Assembly (NCBI GenBank): GCA_045579195.1
Contig: JAZNLR010000152.1
Location: 1 to 7,626, forward strand
Reading direction: 5' to 3'
From: JAZNLR01 sp045579195
GTDB lineage: Bacteria; Bacillota; Clostridia; Christensenellales; CAMQZB01
DNA: 7,626 bases
Made by a program: the position numbers and the translations under genes. Shown here in pieces: positions 6,109 to 7,626 of the stretch; position 1 is the first letter of the stretch; every line of letters begins with the position of its first letter. The notes below the pieces were generated by a model. The model worked only from the letters and a program-made list of their open reading frames with translations. It ran no database searches and had not been told where the DNA came from.

Positions 6109-7113
6109 ATGAAGGAATTGACTTACAGCAAAGAGGAAATGTTCTTTTCTCCTTATGCCGTTCGGTCGAAAGAGACCCGTGGAAGACTGCGCGAAGAACA
6201 GCCGTGTGAGTTGCGAACGGATTTTCAACGTGACCGCGATCGCTTAATCTATTGCAAGGCATTCCGCCGCCTGAAAAATAAGACGCAGGTCTTTATGCGC
6301 CCGATCGGGGATCATTTCAGAACGCGTTTGACGCACACGCTGACGGTGGCGCAGATCTCGCGAACGATTGCGCGCCTTCTCTCCCTCAACGAAGATCTTA
6401 CAGAGGCCATTAGTTATGGCCATGATCTTGGTCACACGCCGTTTGGACATGCTGGTGAACGCACTCTCGCAAGATTGACGGGGGGCGAATTTTCCCACGA
6501 AAAGCAGTCTTTGCGCGTCGTTGACGTGTTAGAGAACGGCGGAAAGGGATTGAATTTGACCTTCGAGGTTCGAGATGGAATCTTAAATCACAAGATGAAC
6601 GGAACGCCTTCCACTTTGGAGGGAAAAGCCGTTTCGTATGCAGACCGCATTGCGTACATCAATCATGACATTGACGATGCGATCCGTGCAGGGGTTCTGT
6701 CTGAAGAGATGCTTCCTCGTGAGCTGACCGAGCTTCTCGGGCATTCACAGAGTGAGCGCATTGACCGGATGATCCGCTCAATTTACACGCGCTCGCAGGG
6801 CAAGAATCTTGTGGAAATGGAAGACGACGTTCGAGAGGCAACCAACGCCCTTCGCACGTTTATGTTTGAAAATGTCTATATGACGTCCTCCGCGAAAGAG
6901 GAGGAAGTCCGCGTGGACAGAATGCTGTCCGCAATGTTTGAGCACTATATGAAATCACCCGAAAGCTTGCCTGCGTTTTATCGCGAGCTTGGCGAAACTT
7001 GGCCGTTGAAGACGGTTGTGTGTGATTACCTGTCGTCGATGAGCGACACCTATGCAACGCGCGCGTTCGAAGAGCTGTTTATGCCCAGAACGTTTGAAGC
7101 TGACGAAAGATGA
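6109..7113 (+). CDS. dgt: Deoxyguanosinetriphosphate triphosphohydrolase-like HD protein
   Basis: This 334-residue HD-superfamily hydrolase is of the dGTPase type, which cleaves dNTP to deoxynucleoside and triphosphate in the cytoplasm. Motifs are FQRDRDRLIYCKAFRRLKNK (39-58), KTQVF, the first metal histidine H76 in RTRLTHTLTVAQ, H105-D106 in GHDLGHTPFGHAGE, and D179 in SYADRIAYINHD. Together these give the H...HD...D set. The ATG at 6109 is chosen because GGGGAGG (6090-6096) lies upstream; the 12-base gap is long. An in-frame GTG at 6082 would precede that ribosome site and lacks one of its own. A possible -10, TATAGA (6073-6078), follows the minDE terminator but has no convincing -35. The stop overlaps the dnaG start (ATGA). 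A dGTPase just upstream of dnaG is a common clostridial order. True nucleotide preference is not visible. Confidence 0.92.
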   Translation: MKELTYSKEEMFFSPYAVRSKETRGRLREEQPCELRTDFQRDRDRLIYCKAFRRLKNKTQVFMRPIGDHFRTRLTHTLTVAQISRTIARLLSLNEDLTEAISYGHDLGHTPFGHAGERTLARLTGGEFSHEKQSLRVVDVLENGGKGLNLTFEVRDGILNHKMNGTPSTLEGKAVSYADRIAYINHDIDDAIRAGVLSEEMLPRELTELLGHSQSERIDRMIRSIYTRSQGKNLVEMEDDVREATNALRTFMFENVYMTSSAKEEEVRVDRMLSAMFEHYMKSPESLPAFYRELGETWPLKTVVCDYLSSMSDTYATRAFEELFMPRTFEADER

Positions 7114-7626
7114 GTGGACTTGATCAACAATTTATGGACCTGCTGAAAAGCCGTGTTGACCTCGTGGATATCGCGGGGCGATACGTCACGCTCTCACAGA
7201 AGGGGAACAACTTCTGGGCGTGCTGTCCGTTTCATCACGAAAAAACCGCGTCCTTTAAGATCGACCGGGCGGGGCAGTTTTACTATTGCTTTGGCTGTCA
7301 CGCCAGCGGGGATGTCGTGAAATTCGTTCAGGAGATGGAGTCTGTTGACTTCGTTGGAGCGGTCCGTATTCTGTGCGAGATTGCAGGGCTTCCAATGCCT
7401 GAGCTCGTCGAGCAGGAAGACGCAATGGAGCTTCGAAAGAAGAGAGATCGGCTTTATGCTTTGATGAAGGATGCCGCGCTCTTTTATAACCGCTGTTTGA
7501 AAGCGCCAGAGGCAAAGAAGGCGCAGGAGTATATTGTTCGCCGTGGCATCGCACCCGAGACGGTGAAAAAGTTCGGCCTTGGGTTCTGTCCAGGGTGGAC
7601 AAGCAGCTTGGAGTACTTAAGAAAAC
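7110..7626 (+). CDS. dnaG: DNA primase DnaG (3' end outside window)
   Basis: This is the N-terminal 172 residues of DNA primase, which makes RNA primers at the replication fork. The frame is open to the end of the window and starts at an ATG overlapping the dgt stop by four bases, with only a weak ribosome site. That is consistent with translational coupling. The zinc-binding domain is clear: C39 and H42 in CCPFHHEKTASF, C60 and C63 in YYCFGCHASGD. A47 replaces the usual proline of EKTPSF. FVQEMESVDFVGAVRILCEIAGLPMP completes this domain. The stretch AQEYIVRRGIAPETVKKFGLGFCPG marks the start of the RNA polymerase core. The TOPRIM and helicase-binding parts lie beyond the window. In Clostridia rpoD usually follows. 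Confidence 0.96.
   Translation, partial: MSGLDQQFMDLLKSRVDLVDIAGRYVTLSQKGNNFWACCPFHHEKTASFKIDRAGQFYYCFGCHASGDVVKFVQEMESVDFVGAVRILCEIAGLPMPELVEQEDAMELRKKRDRLYALMKDAALFYNRCLKAPEAKKAQEYIVRRGIAPETVKKFGLGFCPGWTSSLEYLRK

Overview
The window reads as chromosomal housekeeping DNA from an anaerobic Firmicute, most likely a member of the Clostridia. Three things point there: an Rnf complex ending in the order rnfA-rnfB (the end of the clostridial rnfCDGEAB operon), a maf / MreB-family / Min cluster, and a dGTPase gene running directly into the primase gene dnaG. Base composition is moderate and all genes lie on the + strand. TTG is used as a start at least once. I see no mobile element, CRISPR array, tRNA or rRNA. 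The genus cannot be fixed from this sequence alone.

Layout. (1) Bases 1-1341 hold the end of an Rnf operon: rnfA, missing its 5' end, then rnfB. A strong intrinsic terminator follows at 1368-1412. (2) Bases 1413-1602 are an AT-rich promoter region with an inverted repeat and an extended -10 promoter. It drives a Ppx/GppA phosphatase with a C-terminal HD domain (1603-3117), apparently followed in the same transcript by maf and a divergent MreB-like actin (to 4810). A terminator closes this unit at 4817-4854. (3) A promoter at about 4923-4952 starts a minD-minE unit, which ends at a terminator at 5992-6021. (4) dgt (6109-7113) overlaps the start of dnaG (7110 onward), which runs off the window.

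Functions. Rnf couples ferredoxin oxidation and NAD+ reduction to ion pumping. Ppx/GppA proteins act on polyphosphate or pppGpp in stress physiology. Maf and Dgt hydrolyse nucleotides. The MreB-like protein and MinD/MinE belong to cell-shape and division-site machinery. DnaG primes replication.

I did not find a wholly new system. Four departures from family norms deserve attention. The MreB-like protein has lost the catalytic glutamate region (LIEEP reads LLPTA). MinE cannot include the N-terminal membrane-targeting segment, and no minC adjoins it. The Ppx protein has an altered second phosphate-binding motif (EIDGGSMK where DIGGGSTE is usual). Several intergenic dyads may be regulatory.
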